Assembly (NCBI GenBank): GCA_946403085.1
Contig: CAMIYM010000011.1
Location: 1-64,000, forward strand
Source: an uncultured Clostridia bacterium
Lineage (GTDB): Bacteria > Bacillota > Clostridia > Saccharofermentanales > Saccharofermentanaceae
Direction: 5' to 3'
Length of the DNA: 64,000 bases
Shown: one piece after another, positions 28,488-36,410 of the stretch
How positions within the stretch are numbered: position 1 is the first letter of the stretch
How the letters are laid out: each line of letters begins with the position of its first letter
Notes under the pieces: model-generated
Told to the model about the DNA's origin: nothing
What the model saw: only the letters and a program-made list of their open reading frames with translations
The model's database searches: none
Translations under genes and position numbers: made by a program

Positions 28488-29442
28488 TTGTGATTTGATC
28501 TCAGATCTTCTGCCGTTATATAAAGACGATATTTGCAGCGAAGCTACAAAGAAGATAGTTGAAGAGCATCTTGCCGAGTGCAAGGACTGCAAGAAGATGT
28601 TCGCTGATATGAGTGACGTTACCATAGATGAGAATATTGCTAAGGAAAAAGACGAAGTAATCAATTCTCAGGCCAAGTTTTTCAAGAGAAAGAGCGCGTT
28701 TGCAGGAAGCATTATCGCATTGATCTTTGCGATCCCGATCCTCGTATGCCTCATAGTTAACCTTGCAACAGGAAAAGGACTTACTTGGTTCTTCATCGTT
28801 CTCACGGGAATCTTGGTTGCAGCATCTTTGATCATTGTTCCGCTTATGGTTCCGGAGAATAAGATGCTTACGACGATGGCATCTTTTACAGGAAGCGTTC
28901 TGCTTCTCCTCGGTGTTATCTGCATCTACACAAGAGGCAACTGGTTCTTAGTGGCAGCTTCGTCAACACTCTTCGGACTGACAATGCTCTTCGCACCGTT
29001 TATCGCGTGCAGAAGACCTGTAAATGCATATCTTAAGAACTCCAAGGGACTTGCGATCATGGTGGCTTACACAGTCACTTTCGCACTCATGATGACCTGC
29101 ATCGGTATTTACACAGGCCCCGCAGCGTTTTTTCCGCTCGCCACAGCGATCGCAGGACCTCTTGTCGGAATGGCCTGGGCTATTTTCGCGATATGCAGAT
29201 ATCTCAAGATGAATGCAGCAGTTAAGACGGGCGCCTGCTTTACAGCGGTAGGAATCCTGTCAGGTGTGCTTTCTCATGCGACAGCAATGTCTGTAGCAAA
29301 CACTAGTATCACAGGAGTTACATTTTATTCTGATCCCTGGTTGGTGCTTATGCTCTCCATCGGATCTGTAGGTTTGATCATTGCCGGAATCGGCGCATTA
29401 GTTGGAATGTTTAAGGGAGGAAAAAAGAATGAAAACAAGTAA
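28477..29442 (+). CDS. zinc-finger (zf-HC2) membrane anti-sigma factor
   Basis: About 321 residues. The cytoplasmic N-terminus has the ZAS/zf-HC2 pattern: an early Cys (MKYNCDLISDLLPLY), then EEHLAECKDC (His-x3-Cys-x2-Cys). This domain binds and holds the sigma factor. Residues about 70-310 form seven or so membrane helices with short loops, many more than the single helix of most ZAS anti-sigmas, so the membrane part itself may be the sensor. ATG 28477 fits the family N-terminus MKYNC and lies 10 bases from AAAGG; ATG 28471 is an alternative. Both overlap the end of the sigma gene. Confidence 0.83.
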   Translation: MKYNCDLISDLLPLYKDDICSEATKKIVEEHLAECKDCKKMFADMSDVTIDENIAKEKDEVINSQAKFFKRKSAFAGSIIALIFAIPILVCLIVNLATGKGLTWFFIVLTGILVAASLIIVPLMVPENKMLTTMASFTGSVLLLLGVICIYTRGNWFLVAASSTLFGLTMLFAPFIACRRPVNAYLKNSKGLAIMVAYTVTFALMMTCIGIYTGPAAFFPLATAIAGPLVGMAWAIFAICRYLKMNAAVKTGACFTAVGILSGVLSHATAMSVANTSITGVTFYSDPWLVLMLSIGSVGLIIAGIGALVGMFKGGKKNENK

Positions 29443-30436
29443 GCTCGCAGCAGCCGCTATGGCTCTTATCGTACCGTCCACAATGTTGATGTCAGGATGC
29501 TCTATTGGAAATTTCTTCACATTTTTCAATTACACATACGAGAATGCTGACATGTATACAGCAGGTGACCGTGAGATCACAGATAAGGTCAGAACGATCA
29601 ATATCGACTATGTTTCCGGTAATGTAAAGCTCAAGGGAACGGATGACGATAAGATCACCATCAATGAGACTTCGAACAGGGATATCGGAGACGAGTATAA
29701 AGTTCATACATGGGTTGACGGTGACACGCTTTTCGTAAGATACTGCAAATCAATAAATAAGATCTCTTTCCACAATATTGAGAAAGAACTTGAGATCACT
29801 ATTCCCGAATCACAGGAATTAAGTGACATGACCGTTCATGTATCATCCGGTAACATCGATTTCTCAGGATTTACTACAGAAACATTTAACGCCCAGTCTT
29901 CTTCAGGCAATCTCAAGATCAGCTGCAATGCTTCCGATATTAAGATCAAGGCTTCTTCCGGTAATGTTGGACTTGAACAAGAAGGCGACAGCAGCTCGAT
30001 CGACATCAAATCATCCTCGGGCAACATTACTGTTGTCCAGAAGGGCAATATCGATAATGTAAAGCTCAATGCATCTTCAGGAAAGATCTATGCAGCCCTC
30101 GATAAAGCTTCGAAACTTGATGTTCATGTAAGTTCTGGCGGCATCAATGTTGAAGCAAATGAGATCACAGATCTTAAGTCTGATGCATCTTCCGGCGGCA
30201 ACAGCTTCAAGCTCGGCGCAGCTCCGAAGACATCTGACATTCACTCGAGCTCAGGCGGGGTAAAGGTATACATTCCTGAAGATTCTGACATCACTGTAAA
30301 GCCTCACATCTCAAGCGGCGATTTTAATTACGATCTTCCCATGTCCAAGAACGGCAAGGAATATGTAAACGGCAACGGCACTTATGAGATGGTAATTAAT
30401 GTATCTTCCGGTGATGTAGATATCCTTAAGTACTGA
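29429..30436 (+). CDS. DUF4097 beta-helix lipoprotein
   Basis: A 335-residue exported lipoprotein. The signal peptide (MKTSKLAAAAMALIVPST) ends in the lipobox LMSGC, with Cys24 as the lipidated residue. The rest is a repetitive beta structure with 'SSGN' or 'SSGG' turns about every 20 residues (HVSSGNIDFSG, SSSGNLKIS, ASSGNVGLE, KSSSGNITVVQ and so on), the DUF4097 pattern. Its role is unknown; the LiaG proteins of envelope-stress operons share this fold. ATG 29429 is chosen because GGGAGG lies eight bases upstream and the signal peptide begins there. It overlaps the anti-sigma gene by 14 bases and is probably an effector of the ECF regulon. Confidence 0.85.
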   Translation: MKTSKLAAAAMALIVPSTMLMSGCSIGNFFTFFNYTYENADMYTAGDREITDKVRTINIDYVSGNVKLKGTDDDKITINETSNRDIGDEYKVHTWVDGDTLFVRYCKSINKISFHNIEKELEITIPESQELSDMTVHVSSGNIDFSGFTTETFNAQSSSGNLKISCNASDIKIKASSGNVGLEQEGDSSSIDIKSSSGNITVVQKGNIDNVKLNASSGKIYAALDKASKLDVHVSSGGINVEANEITDLKSDASSGGNSFKLGAAPKTSDIHSSSGGVKVYIPEDSDITVKPHISSGDFNYDLPMSKNGKEYVNGNGTYEMVINVSSGDVDILKY

Positions 30437-30458
30437 TAAATAGCGTTCACATATGTTC

Positions 30459-30489
30459 AGGGCAGTCTCAGATAAGAGGCTGCCCTTTT
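30459..30489 (+). terminator. intrinsic terminator of the ECF operon
   Basis: AGGGCAGTCTC (30459-30469) pairs with GAGGCTGCCCT (30476-30486) over 11 positions with one G-U pair, followed by TTTT. It lies 22 bases after the lipoprotein stop. Confidence 0.82.
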
Positions 30490-30521
30490 AATATGTGTGT
30501 GCGAGGGGAGTGATCAAAACA

Positions 30522-30620
30522 GTACGCATTTTGAGGTTAAATGCGTACGTTTTTGAGTCTTGTACTGTGTAATGAGTAAAATCGTACTCATTTTGATGGT
30601 AAATGCGTACGGTTTTGCGT
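30522..30620. repeat. tandem palindromic repeats of the GTACGCATTT/AAATGCGTAC type
   Basis: Two related units lie 62 bases apart. Unit 1 (30522-30558) has perfect 10-base arms GTACGCATTT and AAATGCGTAC around a 7-base loop, followed by GTTTTTGAGT. Unit 2 (30584-30620) has GTACTCATTT and AAATGCGTAC (one mismatch), followed by GGTTTTGCGT. A third dyad, AATGAGTA/TACTCATT (30571-30578 and 30585-30592), overlaps unit 2. No open frame runs through. Function is unknown: a mobile repeat element, a bidirectional terminator cluster or a set of operators are all possible. Confidence 0.7.
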
Positions 30621-30690
30621 ACTGCGGTTTGCTTAAAGGGATTTTGTTAAGCAATGTTATTCAAGTGCGCGAAAATCAGTCACCGCTTGT

Positions 30691-31533
30691 TCAGTTGCTC
30701 TCGATATACTGTGACACGCATATGTGCCTTCCGTCGATGTCCTCGAAAACAAACTGCCTGTTAGTAGTCATGCCCTGTGCAGCCTTTGCTTCAGGGAGGT
30801 CTTCGACGATCTTAATGCCGTTGCCTGCGACTTCATTATGGAGCAGGAAAGGCTCAGAGCAGTAGATATACATGTCGTACTTAATTCCGAAGTTCCTTGC
30901 GGGCTTAGTGATGTCGCCTGAACCCTTAACGAGAACTATGGCGATGTTGTCTCTTACGAGCTTGATGTGGGGCATAGCCTCGTCGTCTAAGTGAGTGGAC
31001 TTGAATCCGAGTTTGTCTTCGTAGAAGATTGCTGTCTTATATATGTCTTCACAAGCGAAAACTGCAGCCTGGCTGTTCATGAGAAGAAGTCTTCCGCTGT
31101 CCTCAGCTTCACCTTCTTTGGCCTCAGTCGGAGCTGATGTGCCCATGTTGAACTGGTATCCCATGAGAGGCGTGCCGAAGTGCTTTTCGTGTTCATCAAG
31201 GGAATTAAGGATCTCACTTCTCTTGTGGATCTCATCGTTGCTCATCGTCTTGGGGATCTCGGCTAAGTATTCGACCTTTTCCAGGTATTCGAGGAGGTTC
31301 ATGAGCCTTACGTGGAGAGGGATTATATCTGATGTGGCGGGGATCTCACAGGCACGTCCGTGGATGAACATCATGCCCTGTTCGACTGCCTCTGCGGGAA
31401 GTCCGGCGTAAAGATGCATCAGAAGGTTCATCTCTTCTTCGGTCTTGTCGTGAACACCGCCTTTTTTGATAGAGTCTCCGATCATGTCGAAAACAAGATT
31501 CATGTCGTGCAGAGGATATTCTTTGTTCAGCAT
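30691..31533 (-). CDS. VOC (glyoxalase/bleomycin-resistance fold) protein with an extra N-terminal domain
   Basis: A 280-residue protein. The C-terminal part (about 155-278) has the vicinal-oxygen-chelate pattern AAVFACEDIYKTAIFYEDKL, FKSTHLDDEAMPHIKL and a final FVFEDIDGRHICVSQY. The N-terminal 150 residues are helical (MNLLMHLYAGLPAEAVEQGM; RLMNLLEYLEKVEYLAEI) and I do not recognise them. Metal ligands cannot be assigned with confidence, so enzyme, binding protein or resistance factor all remain open. AGGAG lies seven bases before the ATG. It is divergent from ybaK and shares a compact overlapping promoter region. Confidence 0.7.
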   Translation of the reverse strand: MLNKEYPLHDMNLVFDMIGDSIKKGGVHDKTEEEMNLLMHLYAGLPAEAVEQGMMFIHGRACEIPATSDIIPLHVRLMNLLEYLEKVEYLAEIPKTMSNDEIHKRSEILNSLDEHEKHFGTPLMGYQFNMGTSAPTEAKEGEAEDSGRLLLMNSQAAVFACEDIYKTAIFYEDKLGFKSTHLDDEAMPHIKLVRDNIAIVLVKGSGDITKPARNFGIKYDMYIYCSEPFLLHNEVAGNGIKIVEDLPEAKAAQGMTTNRQFVFEDIDGRHICVSQYIESN

Positions 31534-31564
31534 ATAAGTCTCCTGAGATCTTCAAGATTAGTCT

Positions 31565-31604
31565 ATTTTATCAGTTTGAAAGCTTATGGCAATAAATATA
31601 AAAT
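31565..31604. promoter_or_regulatory. overlapping divergent promoters for the VOC gene and ybaK
   Basis: Plus strand: TTGAAA (31576-31581), 17 bases, TAAAAT (31599-31604), directed at ybaK. Minus strand: TTGCCA (plus 31587-31592), 16 bases, TAAAAT (plus 31565-31570), directed at the VOC gene. The two elements overlap, so polymerase can bind only one at a time. Confidence 0.55.
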
Positions 31605-31632
31605 AAGCAGAGCAATTATAGGGGAGGCTTAT

Positions 31633-32118
31633 ATGGCCCAGTTTAAGAAAACAAATGCAATGAGGATCCTTGATAAAGCGGGGATCAATTATACATATCA
31701 GGAATATGAGTACGACGAGAATGACTTGGACGGCCATCACGTCGCTGAGTATCTGGGTGTTCCTTATGAGGAAGTCTTTAAGACATTGACTGCAGTGTCT
31801 GACAAAGGCGAATACCTGGTATTTTGCATCTGTGTTGATGATGAAGTCGATCTCAAGAAAGCCGCAAAGCTTGCCGGCTGCAAGAGTGTCAACATGATCC
31901 ATGTTAAGGACCTTCTGAATGTAACGGGATATATAAGAGGCGGCTGTTCTCCTATCGGAATGAAGAAGCAGTACCGCACTTTTATCGACGAGATGATAGA
32001 ACTTGTTGACGATGTGTGTGTCAGTGCCGGACAAAGGGGAGTGCAGTTAAGACTTAAGTCCGCAGACCTCATTTCTTTTACAAATGCCGTAGTCGGTGAT
32101 TTTGCTATGCGCTCTTAA
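31633..32118 (+). CDS. ybaK: Cys-tRNA(Pro)/Cys-tRNA(Cys) deacylase, YbaK/EbsC type
   Basis: A 161-residue trans-editing protein that hydrolyses mischarged tRNAs. Family markers are the LGVPYEEVFKTLTAVSDKGE segment, the YLVFCICVDDEVDLKKAAK strand-helix and GYIRGGCSPIGMKKQYRTF, where the GGxSPxG loop and preceding lysines shape the active site. ATG 31633 is selected because GGGGAGG lies five bases upstream and the family N-terminus MAQFKKTNAMRILDKAGI starts there; the open frame extends upstream only by chance. It is separated by 46 bases from murC. Confidence 0.92.
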   Translation: MAQFKKTNAMRILDKAGINYTYQEYEYDENDLDGHHVAEYLGVPYEEVFKTLTAVSDKGEYLVFCICVDDEVDLKKAAKLAGCKSVNMIHVKDLLNVTGYIRGGCSPIGMKKQYRTFIDEMIELVDDVCVSAGQRGVQLRLKSADLISFTNAVVGDFAMRS

Positions 32119-32164
32119 AATGTTAGAATTACTTCGAAAATAATGACCTAAGGAAGTGTTATCA

Positions 32165-33613
32165 GTGTTAGAACCTAAGACATTTACGCTTAATGACATA
32201 AAGAAGGGCTCACGCATCTACTTTATCGGAATCGGCGGCATCTCCATGAACGGACTTGCAAGACTTGCCAAGCATGCGGGTTTTGTCGTCGGAGGTTCTG
32301 ATAACCATCCGTCCGAAAGGACAGCGATCCTTGAAGAACAGGGGATCAAAGTCTACTATCCCCAGGTTGAAGCGAATATCGATGATTTTAAGCCTGATTA
32401 TCTGGTAAAGACTGCTGCCATACTTCCTCATAATGAAGAGGTAAAGAGAGCGACGGAACTGGATCTCCAGATTTTCGACAGGGCAGAATTCCTGGGTGCT
32501 TTTACTAGAACATATAAGAATGTCATCAATGTTTCCGGTACACACGGAAAGACGACTACGACTTCAATGATATCGATGATGATGATAGATCAGGGCCTTG
32601 ATCCGACGGTTCATCTTGGTGCTGACCTTGATGTCTTTAATGGTACGGTAAGAGCAGGTTCACATGACCTTCTTGTTTCCGAGGCATGCGAGTTCAACAG
32701 ATCTTTCCTGAACTTCTCATCCACTACAGCAGTCATCACAAATATCGATCACGACCATGTTGACTGTTATCCGACTATTGAGGATGTAATTGACGTTTTC
32801 GCAAAGTTTATAAGACTTGTGGATGATGACGGTTATGTTGTAGTTTCAGGTCATGACATCAATATCGCAAGATCCCTTGCAGAAGCCAAGGAATACTTTG
32901 ATAAGACCGGAAGGACTTTCCCTCAGGTCGTTACCTGCGCTGCGGATAGCGAGATCTGTGAGACTACCGGCATGAAGGCTGACTTCATTGCTGAGAACAT
33001 CAAGTTCAATAACGGCCTTCCGGAGTTTGATATCGTTGTTAATGGCGGGGAGAGAGTAAGGGTCAGCCTGAAGATCCCCGGAAGCCACAATATAGCCAAT
33101 GCGCTTAATGCCGCTGCTGCTGCATATCTTAACGGCGCGTCTCTTGAATCGATAAGGAAAGCGCTTGATGAATTCGGAGGCGCTGACGGCAGATATACTG
33201 TTAAGGGCAAGTACAAGGGATGTGACGTTGTTGTCGATTACGCACATCATCCGACAGCGGCAAGAGCCACAATAGAAGCTGCATCCAATATGCCTCATAA
33301 TGACATTCTTGTCGTCTTCCAGCCTTTGACATTCAACAGGACAAAGCTTCTTTTCGAGGATTATGTAACAAGTCTTCTTCCGTGCAAGAAGGTGCTTTTC
33401 TCCGAGATATTCTCAGACAGGGAAAGCGATACTCTCGGAATGTCCAGCAAGATGATCTCTGATGAGATCAATAAGCGCGGCGGTGATGCCGAATTCTATG
33501 AGAACAGGGAAGACCTTAAGAAGAGGATCGACGAGCTCATCAAGCCCGGTGACATCATTCTGATACTTGGACCTGAAGATATAAGGACATTAGGTGACGA
33601 GCTCTGCCCGTAA
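32165..33613 (+). CDS. murC: UDP-N-acetylmuramate--L-alanine ligase
   Basis: A Mur ligase of 482 residues that adds L-Ala to UDP-MurNAc, the first peptide step of peptidoglycan. It has the N-terminal dinucleotide-like motif FIGIGGISMNGLARL, the ATP loop GTHGKTTTTSM, the substrate motif EACEFNRSFLNF typical of MurC and not Mpl, a NIDHDHVD segment, and DYAHHPTA in the C-terminal domain. GTG 32165 is preferred: AAGGAAG lies eight bases upstream and the product begins MLEPKTFTL; GTG 32156 would fall inside the ribosome site. A membrane protein gene starts seven bases after its stop. Confidence 0.94.
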   Translation: MLEPKTFTLNDIKKGSRIYFIGIGGISMNGLARLAKHAGFVVGGSDNHPSERTAILEEQGIKVYYPQVEANIDDFKPDYLVKTAAILPHNEEVKRATELDLQIFDRAEFLGAFTRTYKNVINVSGTHGKTTTTSMISMMMIDQGLDPTVHLGADLDVFNGTVRAGSHDLLVSEACEFNRSFLNFSSTTAVITNIDHDHVDCYPTIEDVIDVFAKFIRLVDDDGYVVVSGHDINIARSLAEAKEYFDKTGRTFPQVVTCAADSEICETTGMKADFIAENIKFNNGLPEFDIVVNGGERVRVSLKIPGSHNIANALNAAAAAYLNGASLESIRKALDEFGGADGRYTVKGKYKGCDVVVDYAHHPTAARATIEAASNMPHNDILVVFQPLTFNRTKLLFEDYVTSLLPCKKVLFSEIFSDRESDTLGMSSKMISDEINKRGGDAEFYENREDLKKRIDELIKPGDIILILGPEDIRTLGDELCP

Positions 33614-33619
33614 GCTAAG

Positions 33620-35176
33620 ATGAAGAAAAGTTCGTTAAGACAGACTGAGCAGCCTAAGACAGCTCCTGAATACGGTTTCCGGAAACTCCGCCCTCTGAAG
33701 ATCCCGAAGAAGGCATGGTATGCCGCTTTTTTCTCGGCTTTCATGGCCATAGTTCTCTTTTCCATGTATTTCTTTACGTTCCTTGGAAAAGATGAACTGA
33801 ATAAGACTCTTCTCATATATTCCGACGGCTCGAAGATCTATGAGGTATCGCTCCGTAACAGCCTTGCTGCTGCAGGTTTTAAGTATGCAATAGTAGAGCC
33901 GGAAGACCACAGTGAAGATGTTGATTTCAAGTACGAGCTTCCTCATGAGTATAAGAAGGAAGATGTAGTCGTCTGTGCTGTAGGAAGCGAAGCTTTCAAG
34001 GTCATGGATGATCTCCTGGCCACCGGCAGTGAGAGTATTGAAGGTTACATCCTTATCAATCCGGATTACCCCGGAAATGTTTCTCTTGAGGGATATACAA
34101 GCGATAACCCGATAGTCCCCTGTGCAGTCTTCGGACCTGACAATGGCGCGAAAACATCTACTGAACTGAGCGGTTCGCAGATGATCTTCGAGAAGATCTC
34201 AGGTGTCGATACCATGTACGGCCACCCCACCAGAAGAGGCAGGATCTTCTCTTCAAAGGTATTCGTATCTCCGAATCAGATGAGATATCTTTCTTTGTCT
34301 TCCACTGATTTCGGTACAGAGATCCTGATGGCATCCCCGTCATTCCAGAACGAACTGGCACAGTTCCTCGGAACCACATTCGGGAAGGGATACTCTCCTG
34401 CACGTGTCACAGTATGGACTGTAGTGCTTGTAATAGCGATATTCATGTCAGTTGCATCGTTGGCATTATTCCTTTTCCTGATCCCTGTAGCTGTCCCTGA
34501 GAAAGCGAAAAGGGAACTCAAGGGCCGCAACAGCCTTGGCGCTATCGTGTTCCTTGGCCTTTCCGGCTGGCTTGCTCTTTGCGGAATAGTAATCGATCTA
34601 ATTCCCCAGACGAGAGCTTATACAAAATATATTGCCATGTATTCACCGGTGCTTCTCATCGCTCTCATGGCATTGGCACAGCTAAAGCTCCTCATATCCA
34701 ATAAGTTTAAGTACACCAGAAAGGATGACGGCATGCCGATCTTCCTGGCATCTGTGCTTACGGCAGCCATAGAGATAATGATCGTCCTGGGTACTGCGCT
34801 TAATTTCTCAAGGGCAGAACTGGAATTCCAGAACAATTCCAACTGGATAAAAGCACTGATAATCTTTGTGGTAATGAGCCTTTCAGCGGTAGCTTTGATA
34901 CTGTCTGACAAGAAGTCCAGAGCTTCAGGTCAGGGGAGGTCCGCTTATTTCGCAAGTCCGATATACTTTATAGAGGTATTGTTTCCTTCAGCAGCGCTTC
35001 TTGTTTTCGCAGTACTCAGAGGGAACGGAGTGCTTATGGACAGTGCCGTTACCGGACTCGGATTAAGCATTTTGCCTGTGGTCTGTGCGATCCCGATCAA
35101 GCGTGTATCGGATTACTACGAGGTGTCGGGACTGGTTTTCGGAGTCATTGCATCATTGATCGTATTCATTGTCTGA
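33620..35176 (+). CDS. polytopic membrane protein of unknown function
   Basis: I do not recognise this 518-residue protein. A basic, cytoplasmic N-terminus (1-30) leads to one membrane helix (about 32-54), then an extracytoplasmic region of about 200 residues starting KTLLIYSDGSKIYEVSLRNS, which alternates strands and helices and may be an alpha/beta domain. Eight hydrophobic segments follow from about 258 to 518. The domain order, sensor-like loop then membrane bundle, would suit a transporter accessory or polymer-modifying protein, but no catalytic motif stands out. It starts seven bases after murC and is presumably co-transcribed, so a cell-envelope role is a fair guess. It ends before the rplU promoter. 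Confidence 0.7.
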   Translation: MKKSSLRQTEQPKTAPEYGFRKLRPLKIPKKAWYAAFFSAFMAIVLFSMYFFTFLGKDELNKTLLIYSDGSKIYEVSLRNSLAAAGFKYAIVEPEDHSEDVDFKYELPHEYKKEDVVVCAVGSEAFKVMDDLLATGSESIEGYILINPDYPGNVSLEGYTSDNPIVPCAVFGPDNGAKTSTELSGSQMIFEKISGVDTMYGHPTRRGRIFSSKVFVSPNQMRYLSLSSTDFGTEILMASPSFQNELAQFLGTTFGKGYSPARVTVWTVVLVIAIFMSVASLALFLFLIPVAVPEKAKRELKGRNSLGAIVFLGLSGWLALCGIVIDLIPQTRAYTKYIAMYSPVLLIALMALAQLKLLISNKFKYTRKDDGMPIFLASVLTAAIEIMIVLGTALNFSRAELEFQNNSNWIKALIIFVVMSLSAVALILSDKKSRASGQGRSAYFASPIYFIEVLFPSAALLVFAVLRGNGVLMDSAVTGLGLSILPVVCAIPIKRVSDYYEVSGLVFGVIASLIVFIV

Positions 35177-35220
35177 TCTCTGACTGTCCGAAAAAAAGGC
35201 CGTATTGCATATATTTATTA

Positions 35221-35250
35221 TTGACTTTGACTTACCCTTGGTGATATTAT
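35221..35250 (+). promoter_or_regulatory. promoter of the rplU-prp-rpmA operon
   Basis: TTGACT (35221-35226), 18 bases, then TATTAT (35245-35250) with an extended TGa. This is a strong sigma-A-type signal, as expected for ribosomal protein genes. The transcript would begin near 35257. Confidence 0.65.
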
Positions 35251-35256
35251 ACGCGG

Positions 35257-35349
35257 GTGACCGCATGCGACGGGCTATTTTAAATGCGCTTTTTTATAGC
35301 GCTGCCTTGGTTTTAAGCAGCGAGACTGGAAGAACAGGAGGAAAAAATA
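35257..35349 (+). promoter_or_regulatory. likely L21 ribosomal-protein leader
   Basis: The 93-base leader before rplU can form GCGCT/AGCGC around a T-rich loop, and CGCTGC/GCAGCG around TTGGTTTTAA. The two overlap at AGCGCTGC and so compete. The latter stem sits 20 bases before the AGGAGG site. Firmicute rplU genes are known to carry autoregulatory L21 leaders, and position and size fit. I could not compare it with the consensus. Confidence 0.45.
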
Positions 35350-35652
35350 ATGTACGCAGTAATTAAGACAGGCGGCAAGCAGTACAAGGTTTCTGTTGAT
35401 GACGAGATCTTCGTTGAGAAGCTTGAAGGTGAGGCTGGCAGCCAGGTTACTTTCGATGAAGTACTTGCTGTATCCGATGACAACGGTATCGTAGCTGGTG
35501 ATGTAAAGGCTACTGTTACAGGTGAGATCGTTAAGCAGGGAAGAAACAAGAAGGTTATCATCTCTAAGTACAAGGCTAAGAAGGGCTATCGTAGAAAGAA
35601 TGGCCACAGACAGCCTTACACACGTGTACTTATCAAGGCTATCAACGCGTAA
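35350..35652 (+). CDS. rplU: 50S ribosomal protein L21
   Basis: A 100-residue L21. The start [18 protein letters not shown] and end [19 protein letters not shown] are hallmark L21 sequences, the latter binding 23S rRNA. Length is normal. AGGAGG lies about nine bases before ATG. First gene of the rplU-prp-rpmA set. Confidence 0.98.
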   Translation: MYAVIKTGGKQYKVSVDDEIFVEKLEGEAGSQVTFDEVLAVSDDNGIVAGDVKATVTGEIVKQGRNKKVIISKYKAKKGYRRKNGHRQPYTRVLIKAINA

Positions 35653-35670
35653 GTCAGGGCGTAAAGCTTC

Positions 35671-36042
35671 ATGATTTCCGTTATCGTTAACAGAGAGGGT
35701 TCACGTATCTGTGCTATTTATGCCAATGGGCATGCAGGGTACGATGATCCGGGCAGAGATATCATCTGCAGTGCAGTATCAACACTTCTTTTTACTGCAG
35801 CAAGTGCCCTGGAAGATATTTGCGGTTACGACAGCGAATCTTTCTTCCGTATCAGCAATGAAGGGCAGGAAGATGTTAACTTAAGGATAACGGTTCCCGA
35901 TTTGGGATCTGATGAGACGAAGGACAGAGCTCAGATAATAATGAGAACTTGTGAATTAGGTCTTATCGGAATAGCCAGAGATTATAACGACAGTAAGAAG
36001 AAGTACGTAGAGATAATTCATTCAAGAACACCGGAGGTGTAA
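35671..36042 (+). CDS. prp: ribosomal-processing cysteine protease Prp
   Basis: A 123-residue protease that removes the N-terminal leader of L27 in Firmicutes and relatives. The catalytic pair is His21 (NGHAGYD) and Cys33 ([12 protein letters not shown]), the same spacing as in the Staphylococcus enzyme. It lies between rplU and rpmA, the position found wherever L27 carries a leader, and the L27 here has one. Its stop is two bases before rpmA. Confidence 0.94.
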   Translation: MISVIVNREGSRICAIYANGHAGYDDPGRDIICSAVSTLLFTAASALEDICGYDSESFFRISNEGQEDVNLRITVPDLGSDETKDRAQIIMRTCELGLIGIARDYNDSKKKYVEIIHSRTPEV

Positions 36043-36044
36043 TT

Positions 36045-36326
36045 ATGATTAAGTTTAATTTACAGCTCTTCGCACATAAGAAGGGAATGGGTTCCACCAA
36101 GAACGGCCGTGAGTCCCAGTCCAAGAGATTAGGAGCGAAGAAAGGTGACGGACAGTCAGTTCTGGCCGGCAATATCCTTGTTAGACAGCGCGGTACAAAG
36201 ATCCATCCCGGAACAAACGTTGGAATCGGATCTGATGATACACTTTTCGCTTTGATTGACGGTAAGGTCAAGTATGAGCGTATGGGCAAGGATAAGAAGC
36301 AGGTTAGCGTTTACCCTGTAGCCTAA
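36045..36326 (+). CDS. rpmA: 50S ribosomal protein L27 with a Prp-cleaved leader
   Basis: A 93-residue protein. The N-terminus MIKFNLQLF precedes [20 protein letters not shown], the usual mature L27 start. The leader matches the Prp recognition pattern (NLQ.FA), with cleavage expected after Phe9. The mature N-terminus reaches the peptidyl-transferase centre, so cleavage is needed for function. The ribosome site GGAGGTG lies just before ATG 36045. Confidence 0.97.
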   Translation: MIKFNLQLFAHKKGMGSTKNGRESQSKRLGAKKGDGQSVLAGNILVRQRGTKIHPGTNVGIGSDDTLFALIDGKVKYERMGKDKKQVSVYPVA

Positions 36327-36354
36327 TTTTAGGTATTTCAGAAGAAACCAAGAG

Positions 36355-36394
36355 GAGCAGTCTGTCGCAATATTGCGATCGGACTGCTCTTGTT
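36355..36394 (+). terminator. long hairpin between rpmA and obgE
   Basis: GAGCAGTC (36355-36362) pairs with GACTGCTC (36382-36389); inside it TCGCAATATTGCGA (36365-36378) is itself a perfect palindrome. TTGTTT follows. The stem is strong but the T-tract is short and the obgE ribosome site begins 10 bases later, so partial termination or attenuation is more likely than a complete stop. Confidence 0.6.
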
Positions 36395-36410
36395 TATGCA
36401 GGAGAATCAG

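Noticed and set aside
29402..29428. TTG 29402 as the start of the DUF4097 lipoprotein
   Set aside because: It would place charged residues before the signal peptide; ATG 29429 has GGGAGG at the right distance.
31360..31632. An N-terminal extension of ybaK by 91 residues
   Set aside because: It overlaps the divergent VOC gene and the promoters; the family N-terminus and ribosome site begin at 31633.
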